Source: Calliphora vicina (lineage: Eukaryota; Arthropoda; Insecta; Diptera; Calliphoridae). From it: a DNA stretch of 64,000 nucleotides. The stretch's first letter is position 1, and the number at the start of each line of letters is the position of its first letter. The position numbers were made by a program, and so were the translations under genes. The stretch covers positions 117,068,431 through 117,132,430 of the forward strand of contig NC_088781.1 in NCBI RefSeq assembly GCF_958450345.1. Direction: 5' to 3'. Below are positions 45,801-57,055 of this stretch, piece by piece. The notes beneath the pieces were generated by a model. The model was not told where the DNA came from and did no database searches. It worked only from the letters and a program-made list of their open reading frames with translations.

Positions 45801-48800
45801 AGGCGATCATTTAACTGACTTGATCTTCAATTTGGTGATGCATTCCAAAAGTAAACGAGCACATTTTTTTCAGAAATATATTGCATTAATAAATTTTATG
45901 GTTTTTGATCTCATCTTAGTGGAAAATTATTTTTATTAGTTCAATCAGAGTTAATGTAAATTAACCATCCTTTTACTAACAATTATGATTAGAACTAAAA
46001 TTTGTCATACAGTAGAATATTTCGGATAAGTAAAACTTTAAACTTTTAGCTATATTTTTGTACCATGGTTCAGAACATAACTAATTGCTAAGGGGAAATG
46101 AAGAAATAGAGGACAGTGAGTGGCAATTTAGACAAAAAACAATTAAAATTGTATTTCAACTAAAGCAGCTAGTCCTTTAAGTAATATTCAAATGAAATTT
46201 CAAACTTACTGTACACTCTGCAATAGATTACTTCTGATGAGTAAAACAACCACTTCCTAAAGAGTATAATAAAAAAATGTTAGAGAAATATGTGCCAGAT
46301 TGTCTAAAAGTCTATTAATTGTTGCCAGTCAAATAACTAGACATTAGAGAATATGTATTATTATGGTGGTTTTTGTGAAAGGGCAAAATTTTTTTCTTAA
46401 AATGTTTAAGTGCTCACGTCTAGAATTGTTATTTTTACTGTTACGATTGTTTTAGCTCAATCGGACTATGCCTTCCCGTGCAGAAAGATAATAATAATAA
46501 ATAACTCATTTAGTTGCAAACAATATAGCGTAAAAATACAAATATTTCATTCTGTTGCTTGATGTTGTTGCGATTTTTTATTTTTAACCCATACATGCAC
46601 ACTAACTACAATTTCTCTTTTTGCGCTTCCCTGCTTTAAATTAATATTTCTCTATAAGTCAAAACCAAAATTGGGATTCCCAGATTTTTACTTTCTGCTG
46701 TAATACATGATTAGTAATGAACAATTAACTAGTAGATGTCAGATGTTTCAAAATGGTGTAAAGTTCAAGAGATGCCTGAATAGTTGAGAAAATAAGTGAG
46801 GTCAAAATGAGAAAAAGTAGTAGTCATTTTAAAACTTCGTGGCACTTTCGGCACGGGAAGGGAAAGTCCGATTGAGCTAAAACTTTAACAATCGTATTTT
46901 TACACTAAATGGCACAATTCACGACGTGAGCATCTATAAAAATCGGAAATCAATGTATTATATACTCAATACTTCCGTTCGTAGCTCTGATTTACAATAA
47001 ATTCAGTTGTTAGTTTAGTTTGGAAGGGGTGTGCACTTCCACTCGGATACCATTATGATTCCCTTCAAGAGTCCGATAAAAAGAAAAAGCATGTCTTTCC
47101 TGAAAAAAATAAAAAAAAGAAAGAAGAAGAAAGGTAGTGTGTTAGAGATAACAAAAAGAAATCGAAATCTGCATAAAAAGGAAAAAGTGGTTACGGATTT
47201 GAATTCACTGTAGAATATCCATTAAATATCCAACCTATTCCCCTGATAAAACATAGTATGTTACTCAATTTACAGCCAGCAACACTCCCATGTTCATCTA
47301 GAAATCTGTTACCTAGCTATTTACATCTATGACTCTGTAGTCTCGGGCAGTTGCACATTATATGATCCACAGTATCCAACTCCTCTACATCTCCACACAC
47401 CCTACAACAAATCTGTGTGCTATTATCTTATTTAACTACGATGGCCCCAATTGAGCAGTGACCAGTTATCACTCCTAGTCGAATTCTGAAAATACACCTA
47501 TCCACCCAATTAGTGTTTTGGTTGCCTTTGCATCCAGTTTTGGCCAAAAATCTTTGGACACTTGACAATCCGTCCTACTATTCAAATATTAGCCTGTAGT
47601 AGTAACAAATCGGAGGTTTTACTTCCCGTTCCCTGGTACCATGGTCTAGATCTGAGGCATGTCTGGCCAGTTCATCTGCTACCTAATTTCCCTATATGTT
47701 ACAGTGTCCTAGTACCCAACACAATCTGATTAAGTAGTGTACCAATAATTCTTCCCCTGCAGTCTTCCAATAAGCTAGAATGTATTAAATAACATTTCAA
47801 AGCATTAAGTGCCGCCTGACTGTCCACATAAATACTCACTACAGACCCCACGTCATATAGTCTATATGACCATTTAATATCGCTGTTGACCTCTGTACCA
47901 AAGTCCATCCCCAACAGTTCTAGGAGACAGTACCAAAATAGTGATTTTACCTATCATTTAGGGTGGGAGCTAGTTACTTCAATAGCCACGTCATTTTAAC
48001 ACGGGCATGTCCTATGCAGGGGGTCAATTGACCCTTTTTGATTACAATGCGACTGTCTAATAGCTGGTTCAAAGTAGGCAACGCATTGGATTCACATAAT
48101 GGTTATATAGCGTCAGTTATCTTACTAGCTTTGTAACTGGTTACTTGATCAGCTACTTGACTAGTTATTTTAACACGTGCATGTCCTAAGCAGGGGGTCA
48201 ATTGATCCTTTTGATTACAATATGACTATATGATAGCTGATCGAAAGTAGTCAACGTTTCTGGGGGGCAAAATAAAGTGCAGTACAAAAATTTGAAGTGA
48301 CTTCACCATAGGTTACTAAGAGACACTAAAGTGACTATTGACTTCATGCTATGTTGCATGGGATATCAGTATACTTAAGCAAAAATAAAAATAAACTGCA
48401 TGAGAATTATATTAACACAATTTGTATTAAATCAGTTTTTACGAATTACTTACAAAACGTTTAAAGTGACTACACTCCAGATTACTTAGAGACACTTAAG
48501 TGTCAATTGTCTTCACGCTAGATTACTTGGGATGTATAAAATAACCAATTGTCTTCACTCTACACTACAAAGTACACACACGTGTCAAATGACCAAAATA
48601 TATAAATTGGAATCAGCCAAGTGATAAGACATTTGTGACAATTACTGTCTTTAAGGGATACATTGACTAACTGCTGGGTCTTGTAACCATCAGTAAAAAC
48701 TGCACCCCCATCAAACAGTTGATCGGATCCAACCCATTCATCCCTACTGGGAAACTCTATTGGGGTAATACACCGAAGTTAAAGGTCGCGACCCTATGAT

Positions 48801-50686
48801 CAGATATTCCCGTGGGAATAATGTCCTGATCAAAATTTTTGTCTATGTGTTACGAAAACAAACAAAAATATTTATTCAGTAGGCCTTAGTACAAATTGGA
48901 ATTTCTTACAGGAATTAAGTAGGAATTATTCCAAGGATATTTATATTTAGATTAAATAATAACAATAATACTGATTTAAATTTGTTTATATATATTCTGA
49001 TTTGAAATGTAATCATTCGAAAAGAATTACGAAAAACTATAAGTATTTCCGTACTCTGTGGACTCCAACAAAAAACAATTGCTATCTGAGAACCCCTGCA
49101 TATTTTTATATCCCCATCAAAAAAGGTTTGTCATTCCGTTTGTAACATATCGAACTATGGGTAGTAGAACCAAAGAGTATATGTATATATCTTGTGTACC
49201 CATAAGATTCTAAGACGATCTAGCTATGTCCGTCCGTCTGTAAGTACTGTGAAATCATACTTTTAGTATGATGATTTGTCTCTAGTCCCCAAACAAGGTC
49301 CCCCTCAGAAAATAACATGAACATTAATAATTGTCTTATAATAACACTGTGCTCGAAATTGACACAAGAAAGGCACCAAGTGGGTTACACTAATTCGGGT
49401 ACGTACGCTGAATTCAATGGTGCTAACCGTTTTTTTAGGTTAGCTCGAATTTTCGAGATATACCGTTATTTCGAAAATGGTATCTTGAATAAACTGAAAA
49501 AACCGAAATTCCGCAATAAAATTACCTTTAAATAAAGCTCATTTTGTTCACACATGTGATTAAAATCTGTCCACAACTTTTAATTTTATTAACAAAAGAA
49601 AAGATAAGATACATAACTTGTAGTAATTAGCTATATCGTGCACTGTTTTCTATGTTTAGTACTGCAATAGTCGACAATGCTTGTGCTTGTTTTGTTTGGA
49701 ACTTTATTTTCTATACGCTTAGGAAATATTAACAGCATTTTCCAATTTTTCATGCCGTTTTAAAAAACCAAAATTTTGAAATTTTGCTAAACAATAATTT
49801 TGTGGTTGCCAAAAAAATGTTTACTTCTAAAACGACGAAGATTAATAATTAATAAGCTTTTCTTAAAGGAAATTTCATTGCGGAATTTCGGTTTTTTAAT
49901 TTTTTTCAATAAACTAAATCGTTTTTGAGTTACGCGAATATATGTTACGCAACCTCCTCCATTTTCAAAATAACGGTATAGTTTAACCCACCGGGTGCCC
50001 CGCTTGACATTTAAAAAAAATTTCAAAAATTGCACATAAAAAATTGCCATAATTGACCTATAACCCCACTATAAAAAATATTTGATTGTCAATAAATATA
50101 AAATGATATTAACATTAATTTCCACATAAATCATTTAAAGTTTTATGTAATGAATAACTCTATAAAATTATGTATAGTTCGGACCATAACTGATTCAAGT
50201 CCCCATAGAAGGCCTAAACTACATATTTATGGATGGTTATAAAAGATTCGGCAGAACCGAATATAAGACTCTTATTTGTTTCGTTTATTTGGGGAAATAG
50301 TTTATCTCTAGTATTTCATATTAAGGATTTAGATTCTGTTTATCCCTATGTGGCTTAGCTGTTACAGAAAAAGTATTCGAAACCAGCCCACTGTAATTAT
50401 TTAAAATGTGTGAAATTTGCTCAACACTCGCTATCGCTCAAAACAAATCCCATAATTAATTCATTATCCCATAAAAACACTTATAAAAATAAATAATGTT
50501 AATGATATTACATTTCCATTACAGGTTGTTCCGGTTTCTTTAAACGCAGCATCCATCGTAATCGCATTTACACTTGTAAAGCAACTGGTGATATGAAGGG
50601 CCGCTGTCCCGTGGATAAAACTCATCGCAATCAATGTAGAGCATGTCGGCTGGCAAAATGTTTTCAATCTGCCATGAACAAAGATG
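39883..50686 (+). CDS. dsf: Dissatisfaction-type NR2E nuclear receptor, first three coding exons (3' part outside window)
   Basis: This encodes an orphan nuclear receptor of the tailless/dissatisfaction group, a DNA-binding transcription factor acting in the nucleus. The exons are 39883-39898 (MGTGS and one base), 45634-45714 and 50525-50686, all GT-AG and phase 1. Joined, they give a complete two-finger DNA-binding domain: CKVCGDRSSGKHYGIYSCDG then CSGFFKRSIHRNRIYTC (P-box CDGCSGFFKR), then a long D-box with nine residues between cysteines (KATGDMKGR), then CRACRLAKCFQSAMNKD. This matches Drosophila dsf as I recall it, rather than tll, whose P-box is CAGFFKR and whose D-box is shorter. The expected QHERGPR continuation, hinge and ligand-binding domain are not in the window, so intron 3 exceeds 13.3 kb. 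Introns 1 and 2 are about 5.7 and 4.8 kb and full of repeats. In Drosophila dsf is needed in neurons for sex-specific behaviour; the same role here is inference. Confidence 0.93.
40380..41672 (+). repeat. Dispersed repeat family II, long copy in dsf intron 1
   Basis: Tandem-like internal repeats of about 170-200 bp carry GATCGGTCCATAATTGGTCA, CCCATATAAGGCCC and CTTCCGAAAATCAC. The end is a hairpin ATGGTCGG-gcttga-CCGACCAT followed by ACTTCCTTACTTG and a T-run. The terminal layout is like that of family I, but the body differs. Confidence 0.75.
41750..42035. repeat. Direct duplication, left unit
   Basis: This unit shares AAATTTTGTGAAAATGAGCG, TGTGGCTTTG, CTGCCGTTTTCGATTTTTCA and AACTCCGAAACTA with 42640-42915, with about 10-15 percent change by eye. 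The Tc1-like element at 42036-42537 lies at its right edge. Confidence 0.75.
42036..42537. mobile_element. Tc1-like MITE with TA duplication
   Basis: It begins CAGTAGCCCAATAAAGTCTA and ends TAGACTTTCTTGGGCTACTG, with TA on both sides (42034-42035 and 42538-42539). The CAGT start with a TA site is typical of Tc1. It contains a second, nested inverted repeat (42200-42410: AAAATGTCACCGTTATT and AATAACGGCGAACTTTTGGG). It has no transposase. Confidence 0.88.
42640..42915. repeat. Direct duplication, right unit
   Basis: This is the partner of 41750-42035. The two units are separated by the Tc1-like MITE and about 100 bp. Confidence 0.75.
43140..44335. repeat. Family II fragments, mixed orientation
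   Basis: Up to 43400 the plus-strand motifs of family II occur and end with GATTCGGCACAGCCGAATAT. From 43600 to 44300 the same motifs run on the minus strand (AGTCATTTTCGGAAGCAGCC, TATGGGAGCT, GGACCGATC). The stretch looks like two decayed copies tail to tail. Confidence 0.65.
44340..45630. other. dsf intron 1, right part, nothing recognised
   Basis: AT-rich DNA with A-rich tracts (44800-45060) and no element ends. A minus-strand 64-codon frame (45001-45195) has no recognised family. The last bases TTTTGCTATTGTAG form the acceptor before the second dsf exon. Confidence 0.45.
46411..46932. mobile_element. Foldback MITE with arms of 60 bp or more, in dsf intron 2
   Basis: The left arm from TGCTCACGTC through TACGATTGTTTTAGCTCAAT and CGGACT...CTTCCCGTGC is matched in order by the complementary right arm (GCACGGGAAGGGAAAGTCCG, ATTGAGCTAAAAC, ACAATCGTA, GACGTGAGCA). 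The loop is about 350 bp. Flanks show no clear duplication. Confidence 0.85.
47240..47930 (-). pseudogene. Non-LTR retrotransposon remnant (RNase H/tail)
   Basis: The minus-strand frame 47914-47699 gives MGMDFGTEVNSDIKWSYRLY and then VSIYVDSQAALNALKC, the latter like the third motif (DSQAALxAL) of LINE RNase H domains. Further along, a Cys-rich piece around 47340-47400 corresponds to the CxxC...H...C tail. Stops interrupt it throughout. Confidence 0.65.
47980..48260. repeat. Imperfect direct duplication of about 170 bp
   Basis: ATTTTAACACGGGCATGTCC + TATGCAGGGGGTCAATTGA at 47993 recurs as ATTTTAACACGTGCATGTCC + TAAGCAGGGGGTCAATTGA at 48165, each followed by TTGATTACAAT and an AGTAG/CAACG stretch. 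Confidence 0.7.
49108..50279 (+). repeat. Family III repeat, split by a foldback element
   Basis: It starts near ATATCCCCATCAAAAAAGG, has GTTTGTCATTCCGTTTGTAA and CTATGTCCGTCCGTCTGTAA as in family I, and ends AGATTCGGcagaaCCGAAT + ATAAGACTCTTATTTG before T's. The middle (49360-50015) is a separate foldback element. A minus-strand piece of the same family is at 57480-57655. Confidence 0.65.
49360..50015. mobile_element. Foldback element with long inverted arms, in dsf intron 2
   Basis: The left arm contains GGCACCAAGTGGGTTACACT, ATACCGTTATTTCGAAAATG and ACCGAAATTCCGCAATAAAA. The right arm carries the complements in reverse order (TTGCGGAATTTCGGTTTTTT, CATTTTCAAAATAACGGTAT, AACCCACCGGGTGCCC). 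Confidence 0.75.
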
Positions 50687-50689
50687 GTA

Positions 50690-51365
50690 AGTTACTTTGT
50701 TACTCACTCCTTAAAACAGCAACTAAAAATTACTCAAAATGTAAAAGTAAAAGTTTTTGCTGTTGGGTGTTAAAATAACAAACACCATACAAATCACATT
50801 ATTTTCATTGTTTTATTTAAGAAAATAGAATTAATTATGCAAAACATTTTAATTAGACGTAAAAGATGAGCAACGTTATATGTATATTGCGTTTGCTATT
50901 ATTTGTAATACATATTCGATTGGGACTGGGTAAGCGAGAGAATGATAGAGAGAGTTTCTGGGTGACTGTAATTAAAAATGTAAATGTTACAAACCACAGG
51001 GATAATGATGAGAAAATAAGTATCTATTGTTAATGATTAAATAACTGAGTGGGAATTGAATAAAGGCCAAAGGCAATTTTGGTAAAAATATTAATATTCA
51101 AGGAAAATGGCATATTTTTTGACAAATGAATATTTCGAAATTTTTAAGATTATTTTAAGCAATAAAGAAATGTTAAAAAGTTTTCAAATATTCTTTCAAA
51201 TCCTACGTCTGGCGGTTTAAAATAGGTTTTCATATGTTGTCAATATGACTTATTCATTCATGTTCAATCTCTTTCCCAAGATTCATATACTCCTTATGGT
51301 CAATGAATGGTGTAAAAACATGGGGAGAGTGTTCGCTATTTGAATATAAAAGAATTTCTTTAGAA
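50690..51365. other. dsf intron 3, first part
   Basis: It begins with the donor GTAAGT at 50687. There is no exon or element; only AT-rich DNA is seen before the minisatellite. Confidence 0.5.
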
Positions 51366-51369
51366 AAAA

Positions 51370-53010
51370 TGTTATATCCGCAATTTTAATAGAAAAACTA
51401 CAGGCAATTTTCCATTTTGTTATACACAAAAATATTGAACCCAAAATCTGTTATACAGAAAATTTTCATAATATAAACTATTATACAGAGAATGTTCTAT
51501 CAAGAAACTGTTATACAGAAAATGTTCTATATATAAAACTGTTATATACAATATTTTCTATAGAAAAAGTTGTTATGCATGCATTTTTCCAGAAAAGAAA
51601 CTGTTATACACACAATTGTCTATCAAAAGAACTGTTATACACATAATCGTCTATAGAATAACTGTTATACATATTATTTTTCATAGAAACAAGTATATAC
51701 ATAAAATTCTCTATAGAAAAGAGAGAATTTTCTATCAAGAAAAACTGTCATACACAATATTTTCTATATAAAACTGTTATATAAGCAATATTCCATAAAA
51801 GAAACTGTTATACACACAATTTTCTATCAAAAGAATTGTCTATAGAAAATCTTCTGGAAATTTTTCCTAAAATAAACTATTAACAGAGAATTTTCTATCC
51901 ATAAACTGTTATACACAATATTTTCTATAAAAAAACTGTTATGCACGCAATTTTTCATAAAAGAAACTGTTATACATACAATTTTCAATGAAAAGAACTG
52001 TTATACACATAATTGTCTAAATAAAAACTGTTATACATACAATTTTCCAATGTAAATAATTCTATACACAAAATTATCTATAGAAAATGGAGAATTTTCT
52101 ATCAAGAAACTATTATGTATACACAAAATGTTCTATGTAGAAAACTGTTATACACAAAATTTTCTATAGAAAAACTAATATTCATGCTAAATTCCATTAA
52201 AGAAGTTTTTATACACACAATTTTCTAATAAAAGAACTGTTATACACATAATTGTCTAAATAAAAACTGTTTCAATTTTCCATAGAAAATAATTGTATAC
52301 ACAATATTTTCTATAGAAAATAGAGAATTTTTTTATTAAGAAACTGTTATACACAAAATGTTCTATATATAAAACTGTTATAAACAATATTTTTTATATA
52401 AAACCTATTATTTAAGCAAAATTTCATAAATGGAACTGTTATTCAAACAATTTTCTATCAAAAGCATCTACAGAGAATTTTCTATCAATAATCTGTTATA
52501 CACAATATTTTCTATAGAAAATGCATGCAATTTTCCATAAAAGAAACTGTCATACACACAATTTTCCATCAAAAGAACTGTTATACACATAATTGTCCAT
52601 AGAAAACAATTTTATACATACAATTTTAAAGAATTTTCTATCAAGAAACTGTTATACACAAAATGTTCTATATAGAAAACTGTTATACACAATATTTTAT
52701 ATAAAAAAACTGTTATGAATATAAAGTTCCATAAATAAATTGTTATATACATAATTTTCTATCAAAAGAACTATTATACACATAATTGTCTAAATGAAAA
52801 CTGTTATACATGCAATTTTCCATATAAAACTATTTCAAACAAAAAATTTTCTATAGAAAATAGAGAATAGAAGAACTGTTATACACAAAATATTCTAGAT
52901 AGAAAACTGTTATACACAACATTTTCTGTAGAAAAAACTCTTATGTATGTAAAATTCCATAAAAGAAACTGTTATACACACAATTTTCTATCAAAATAAC
53001 TGTAGGTTCT
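51370..53010. repeat. Degenerate minisatellite with palindromic core
   Basis: About 40 or more units of roughly 32-40 bp consist of CTGTTATACACAAAATTTTC followed by TATAGAAAA, with many variants (ACATAATTGTCTATAG, AAGAAACTGTTATACACAC). The core TTTTCTATAGAAAA is its own complement, so each unit can pair with itself and its neighbours. It lies in dsf intron 3. Confidence 0.85.
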
Positions 53011-53014
53011 AGGT

Positions 53015-53370
53015 TATTTGGTGTGAATATCCAAAATTGTAATGACTACAAACCTGCTATTAAATCTCTCTCTGGTGTCCATTCGACAAACTGATTAGTA
53101 TATGAATGCCGGGTGTTTCTTAACGAGATGGCGAGACATTCTTACCCGGAGTTATTCTGGATGCCGAGTCACTCTGGGGTACTCGGCAATAGTATCGACT
53201 AGATTGATAATTTGGTCGGTAAATCGCTCTCTTGTTGTAAATCACTCAGCTTAGATGATCTAGTTTGACAAATTGCTCGGTATCGAGGCTTTCATGGCTC
53301 GTTTACGACCTTCATAGGTCAATGTGGTCCTTTTATGTACGGTTTAGCGGATCTATTAAGAGTGGATATT
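53015..53370 (+). pseudogene. Non-LTR RNase H remnant, plus strand
   Basis: Broken frames give FGVNIQNCNDYKPAIKSLSG, YECRVFLNEMARHSY and ELFWMPSHSGVLGNSI, the same family as 35292-35669 on the minus strand (FGVNIRICNDSKPAIKSLSG). The first catalytic-region Asp-Ser is changed to Asp-Tyr, and stops are present. Confidence 0.75.
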
Positions 53371-53384
53371 AGGAGGATGGATTC

Positions 53385-53665
53385 GTTTGTAATTTTCACA
53401 TTTTTCATTTGCTACCCCAGACAATATAGCTAAGTCCTGGTTTAAATCCTAGTCCTGGTTAAAATCGATTTTTTAATTATTTTTTTTTTTACCAATATCT
53501 GGATTACAATGTCTTTAACATTAAAAAAGTGGATATCAAATGAAATGCATTTCCAACACCTATCTAACGACGAATATAACGCCATAATCGGCAAAAAATA
53601 TTTTTTAATCCTAATTATTCATTCACCGAATTTTTTTCACAAAACTTTTTTCTTCACCAAAATTA
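53385..53665 (+). repeat. Family I-like repeat, decayed and partial
   Basis: It has GTTTGTAATTTTCACATTTT, ATATCTGGATTACAATGTCT, GTGGATATCAAATGA and CAACACCTATCTAACGACG in the family order, with substantial change, and no terminal hairpin. Confidence 0.6.
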
Positions 53666-53689
53666 GCTTTATCCCACGTTTCGGCAATT

Positions 53690-54440
53690 ATTTTATCCCT
53701 TGCATAATTAAGATTTGTCGAGTCCATCAAAATAGGTATTTGTTTGTGAGATGATTTAATTGTTGGAGTCAAATCTCTTTCCTTCCAACCATTTCTACAT
53801 GTTTGGAAAGAAGAAGTATTCACTCGAGCTAAATCAATTCATGGATTTTTGACATGAAACTGGACATGTGCGCAACTTTCTTGGTCAAATGCGGTCATTA
53901 AATCCACATACTGAGTTGTTTTAACCTTTGATTGTTTTAACCTTTTGAAGGTAGTCAATGGGGATTACCGCAGCCTAAAAACGGTCGCCATGACTTTATT
54001 GGGTGACAACCCCAGACCTTGGCCTACTTTGGTGCCGATTTACCCCGATAAACCCAATGTTTTCACTGTTGTTTGGTCTATTGTGGTAGATCCATGTTTC
54101 GTTCACGGTTGTGGAACGGCGCAAAACCAACCATCTGTGATCATTCAAAATTGAAACCACTAGGACATGTGAAATGCCTATAGCTTCCACAATCTTTCGC
54201 ACTTTCAATCTCCGTTCGGCCAACACCATGTCGTGAATTTTTTCAAAAGTTTCGGCTGAAGAGACCTCACCTGGGCGTCCAGAAGGTTCGTCATCTTTCG
54301 TGCTTGTACGGCCACAACGAAGTAAACCACTTTTTTATAATTGAACTTGATGGTGCACAGTTCCTATACCTTAGCATATCCTTGGTTTGAATGATAGATT
54401 TTTTCTGATTGTTCAACTGACAGATGCCTTTTGACAGGAG
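53690..54440 (-). pseudogene. Mariner-like transposase remnant 2
   Basis: On the minus strand: GRTSTKDDEPSGRPGEVSSA (about 54300), HDMVLAERRLKVRKIVEAIG, ISHVLVVSILNDH, then NETWIYHNRPN (compare the first catalytic block DETWxHHxxPE of mariner), then at 53820-53720 a C-terminal FQTCRNGWKERDLTP-like piece. Frames are broken. It is related to the copy at 36255-37870 but without the family I insertion. Confidence 0.8.
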
Positions 54441-54444
54441 CAGT

Positions 54445-55850
54445 TCAAAAAGTCACGGAGTTATTTACCCGCCCTTGTAGTATCAAAAAAAGTACAATCG
54501 TGTCAACTTTTCTATAACATTTATTTCATAACTTAAAGCTCTTAGGTTTTTTTATAAAAATGTAGAACAGTTTTTTTTGCAAAAAATTTCCTTTCCAAAT
54601 TTGTCATCACCTAAATTCCAAATTCATTTTGTTTTAATGATTAAGGATCAAAATAACAAACATGACATGGATTATTGCAAATATTCAATTATTATTTGTT
54701 GACCTTTTTCAAATACCAAAAAAAAAAAAAAAACAACAAAACTCAATCGATTTAACACAAGTTTTCTGGTTTAGCACGAGTATTATGTGTTTAGTACATG
54801 TTTGCCTTTAACGTATTTATTGGAATAATTTCAAAAATATTTCATTAAATGTTAGACAATGGTAACTTTAAAGCTTTTAAGCCAATATTAAATGTAGCAT
54901 AAAGACACAAAAGCGATTAGGTCCAGTACAAATACAAAAGCAACAACAACAATAAAAACATTCTATTGTACATAAACAATTTACTATAAACAAATACACG
55001 CACTGCAACATATACATATGTATGTATATTAAGTAGCAACAACAACAACATTCAAATAAATAGTCCATGAAAAGAGGAAACAAAACAAAATAACAAAAGA
55101 ATCCTGTCAAATACGTGAGAAATTTAACACATTTAAAAAAACTAAATAATGCTCTAAATGTGCATGTGGGTGAAAAGGAGCAAACTAGAGTAGAGAGCCA
55201 TCGAAAGAGAGTGAATGAAACAAAGAGCCGTATTATAAAATTATGTTCACCACTTGTGCTATTTTACTTTTACTGTATAAAAGAGTAGTAATTGGAGTGG
55301 TAAAATATATGTGTGCGTGTGTGTTTCGAGAGTATCCTTATTTGTATTTAAGCTTAAAAGGCATCTGACAACAACGTAACGCAAATTTTCTACAATCTAA
55401 TAGCGGATTACATGCATTATCCCATCTTGAAAGTGGAAAAGTGTTTACCATCTTCGTACGTTTATATATCGTGGGGTTAATGAAAGATATTTTTTTTAGA
55501 TGGCTTCCAATTTTTTCTGGTGAAAATGGCATTTAAATGTTTTTGAAAACGATTGAAATGTCAAATCGTTATTGAAGAAATAAGACAAGTAAAAACATAT
55601 TTACTGATGAAGAATATAGGTATACATCAATGTCTTTACAGTTTCTAACGATATATAAAAACGTTTATGATATGGTATTGAAACATTATGAGACATATGT
55701 TTGGTATGAATTTATCAAAAACTGGGATTTTGAGGAAAATATTTTGAAAAAGCCAGATCAGATAATCGTGTTATCAAAAAGTGGGATCACTAAATTTTAC
55801 TAAATGAAAAAAAGTTTTTATTTAAAATGTTGTTCTCAAAAACTACAATT
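54445..55850. other. dsf intron 3 stretch, nothing recognised
   Basis: It contains CAACAACAA tracts (54945-55045) and a GT microsatellite (55308-55323). There is no gene or element boundary. Confidence 0.4.
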
Positions 55851-55852
55851 TT

Positions 55853-56486
55853 TATACCCCTCACCTTCGTAAGAAGGGTATATAAGTTTGTCATTCTGTT
55901 TGTAATTTCCACAATATAATTTTCCGTCTGTCTGTCTGTTGAAATCAATTTTCTGAAGACCCCAGATATCGTCGGGATCCAAATCTTCAATAATTCTGTC
56001 AGCTCGAGAAGTTTCCTATTTAAAATCAGCAAAATCGATCCACAAATGGCTGAGATATGAGGAAAAAACCAGGAACTCGATTTTTGACCTATTTTTGACC
56101 TACATATGTCTGGATTACTAAGACATTTATATAGACAATATGGATATCTAATGATACATATTTCAAAGACCTTTGCAACGACGTCTATATGTTGGACCTA
56201 CAATGGGTCAAAATCGGAAAAAATATTTTTTAACCCGAATTTTTTTTTCACAAAAAAAAAAAAATTTTATTTAAAAAACAAAAAAAAAAATTTTAAAATT
56301 AAAAAAAAAAATTTTAAATAACAATTCGAAAAAAAAATGTTTCCAAAATGTTTTTTTCCAAAGTTGTATTTTTCATACAACTTTGGAAAAAAAAATAAAT
56401 TTTGTTTACCTAAAAATATTTAAAATTTGTATTTTGAAGTATATAAAGGGTATATAAGATTCGGAACAGTATAGCTCTCTTACTTG
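55853..56486 (+). repeat. Dispersed T-run repeat (family I), copy H
   Basis: It starts TATACCCCTCACCTTCGTAA after T's and ends with ATATAAGATTCGGAACAGTA and CTCTCTTACTTG. The terminal hairpin has lost one arm. The centre is rich in A- and T-runs. Confidence 0.88.
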
Positions 56487-56489
56487 TTT

Positions 56490-57055
56490 ATATTAGGTTT
56501 GTGATAATGTTTGCAACGCCTAAAAATATTAGTTCAAAACCACCTTAAATTATACCGATCGACTCACAATCACTTTCTGAAAACTTGTGCGCATAGTTCA
56601 GGTTGCAATTTGGAAGATATTTCGATAAAATTTGGCACAAACAACGAAGCCTATTGAAACTGCTTGAAATCAATCCATTATTTTGCATACAATTGTCCTT
56701 CCGAAATAGGACGTTTTTTACATAAATGTCTGATTTATATATATATATAGGTATCAACACAAAATTCACCACAAATAAGTTTTATATAAAAAGAAATCAC
56801 ATTTTAATTTTTTTGAGGATAATTCCATAATTGACCATACCATAATGAGCATAAATCTCATACAAATTTTGGAATCCAAAATAAAAAATTTAACAAAATT
56901 AAGAAATCATTTTCATGTCGTTCGCTCCATAATTTATCATAGCTCCCATAATAAGTTATTGAAATTTTAAAATAAAAATGATTTGCTCATATACTCAGTG
57001 TAGGGTATTATATGGTCGGACTTGAGTGACTGACTATACTTTCTTACTTGTCTGA
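56490..57055 (+). repeat. Family II fragment
   Basis: It shares CCTATTGAAACTGCTTGAAA, CATAAATGTCTGATTTATAT and the ending GTAGGGTATTATATGGTCGG...CTTTCTTACTTG with the long copy at 40380-41672. The end hairpin is decayed (GGTCGGACTTGAGTGACTGAC). Confidence 0.65.

Noticed and set aside
51370..53010. Array mistaken for repeat-spacer structure
   Set aside because: The supposed spacers are variants of the same unit; there are no cas-like genes and the context is eukaryotic.
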